Below, one piece after another: positions 32,008 through 32,446 of a stretch of DNA of 32,446 nt (its first letter is position 1; every line of letters begins with the position of its first letter). A program made the translations under genes and the position numbers. The notes under the pieces are model-generated. The model searched no databases. It was given only the letters and a program-made list of their open reading frames with translations, and was not told where the DNA came from. This DNA comes from Lactiplantibacillus paraplantarum (GTDB taxonomy: Bacteria > Bacillota > Bacilli > Lactobacillales > Lactobacillaceae). The stretch is taken from positions 1-32,446 of the forward strand of contig NZ_CP032748.1 in assembly GCF_003641145.1 (NCBI RefSeq). The letters are read 5' to 3'.

Positions 32008-32212
32008 AGTATCCTAATATACAAGGATACTTGGATACAAGGATGATAACATACAAAGATACAAAGATACAAGGATACAAGGATACATTTCTTCTCAAAA
32101 GCCGTTAAATTAAGATTGACTGCAAGTATCCTAATATACTTAGATACAAGGATACAAGGATACTTAGATACAAGGATATGAATATACAAGGATACAAGGA
32201 TACAAGGATACA
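32008..32212. repeat. Two arrays of GATACAAG repeats (putative parS/operator)
   Basis: Block A (32008-32087) and block B (32124-32212) both start with AAGTATCCTAATATAC and continue with tandem 8-base units close to GATACAAG, about five to eight in each block. They are separated by 36 bases. Similar arrays upstream of parA act as centromere and as site for autoregulation; they could also be iterons of an origin. The unit is too short and unspaced for a CRISPR array. Confidence 0.75.
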
Positions 32213-32274
32213 TAAAAAGAAATGTTGATTTATCACCAAACAACGAGTAATATTGGTTACATAAAATAGAACAT

Positions 32275-32337
32275 AAAAAAACACCCACCAACGGGAATCG
32301 GTGAGCGCCACAAAAAAGTCATCATTGTTTAATGACT
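32275..32337 (-). terminator. Two tandem terminators upstream of the par locus
   Basis: On the minus strand, AGTCAT pairs with ATGACT and is followed by six T (32337-32312). Then CTCACC pairs with GGTGGG and is followed by seven T (about 32306-32275). They would insulate parAB from transcription entering from the right. Confidence 0.55.
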
Positions 32338-32446
32338 ATTATATCATGGCCGGTGCGATTTTTAAAGCCCTAGGGGACAAGCTGGGGTCTAAATCCAAGG
32401 GGACACGTTTGCCAGTGCGACTTCAATAAGTCTGGCTATACCACAA
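32338..32446. other. Right-edge sequence without a gene
   Basis: No gene is visible. Two short G-rich units (AGGGGACAAG and AGGGGACACG) are 25 bases apart. Whether this joins position 1 in a circle cannot be decided. Confidence 0.3.

Noticed and set aside
32008..32212. CRISPR array
   Set aside because: Units are 8 bases in direct tandem without unique spacers, and no cas gene is present.
32105..32311. Small minus-strand frames through the repeat arrays (Y/L/S/C/I-rich repeats)
   Set aside because: The repetitive peptide only reflects the DNA repeats; no conserved protein features.
32393..32446. An open frame that runs off the right edge and continues in phase through position 48 if the window is circular
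   Set aside because: Only 33 codons with no ATG, GTG or TTG start with a ribosome binding site, and no recognisable sequence; circularity is not shown.

Overview
The window looks like most or all of a mosaic plasmid from a lactic acid bacterium of the Lactobacillaceae. Reasons: Gram-positive ribosome binding sites with frequent TTG/GTG starts, lactobacillus-type IS30 and IS5 elements, a MobA/MobB/MobC mobilisation block, a ParA/ParB partition pair beside short iteron-like repeats, a holin-like type I toxin, and remnants of replication and conjugation genes (RepA_N-type initiator, DUF536 protein, Trs-type transfer proteins). There is no tRNA, rRNA or housekeeping gene. I found no intact replication initiator, so a complete initiator is either missing from this molecule or lies outside the window.

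Layout. 1-1349: structured non-coding DNA, a small BRCT protein and a 5'-truncated repA. 1566-3460: mobilisation module (mobC, relaxase mobA, overlapping mobB) with a candidate oriT. 3674-4857: truncated HTH gene and a complete IS5-family element. 4873-7360: a tight three-gene operon for a membrane-anchored flavinylated protein, its flavin transferase and a ferric-reductase-like NAD(P)H oxidoreductase. 7545-8290: fragments of plasmid replication and conjugation genes. 8290-15153: a distinctly GC-richer block with a DedA - PAP2 - GT2 - GT-C - (broken) GtrA operon plus its own two-component system. 15221-18450: IS30 element, P1B-type metal ATPase, integrase scar. 18454-20131: second IS30 element and two IS5 stubs. 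20134-20490: a type I toxin-antitoxin locus missed by normal gene calling. 20717-22185: an AT-rich orphan membrane gene and a serine recombinase. 22545-25242: two flavoprotein oxidoreductases (AIF/ferredoxin-reductase-like and NADH peroxidase). 25458-25918: a palindromic IS30-end relic and an unknown gene. 26072-29332: an MFS exporter, a multicopper oxidase and a divergent Met/His-rich membrane peptide. 29383-30577: metal-responsive-looking promoter, cation-transporter stub, decayed IS30. 30837-32337: parB, parA, repeat arrays and terminators.

Working together. The cargo has a clear redox/metal theme: electron export through a flavinylated surface protein, peroxide removal, copper-type oxidation, metal efflux and drug-type export. 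The GC-rich block probably decorates a cell-wall polymer through a polyprenyl-phosphate sugar pathway and is probably controlled by the adjacent histidine kinase/regulator, although its flippase gene is damaged. Most module boundaries fall on IS elements or truncated genes, so the molecule appears to have been built by repeated IS-mediated joining. Family names rest on motif recognition by eye; no database search was run.
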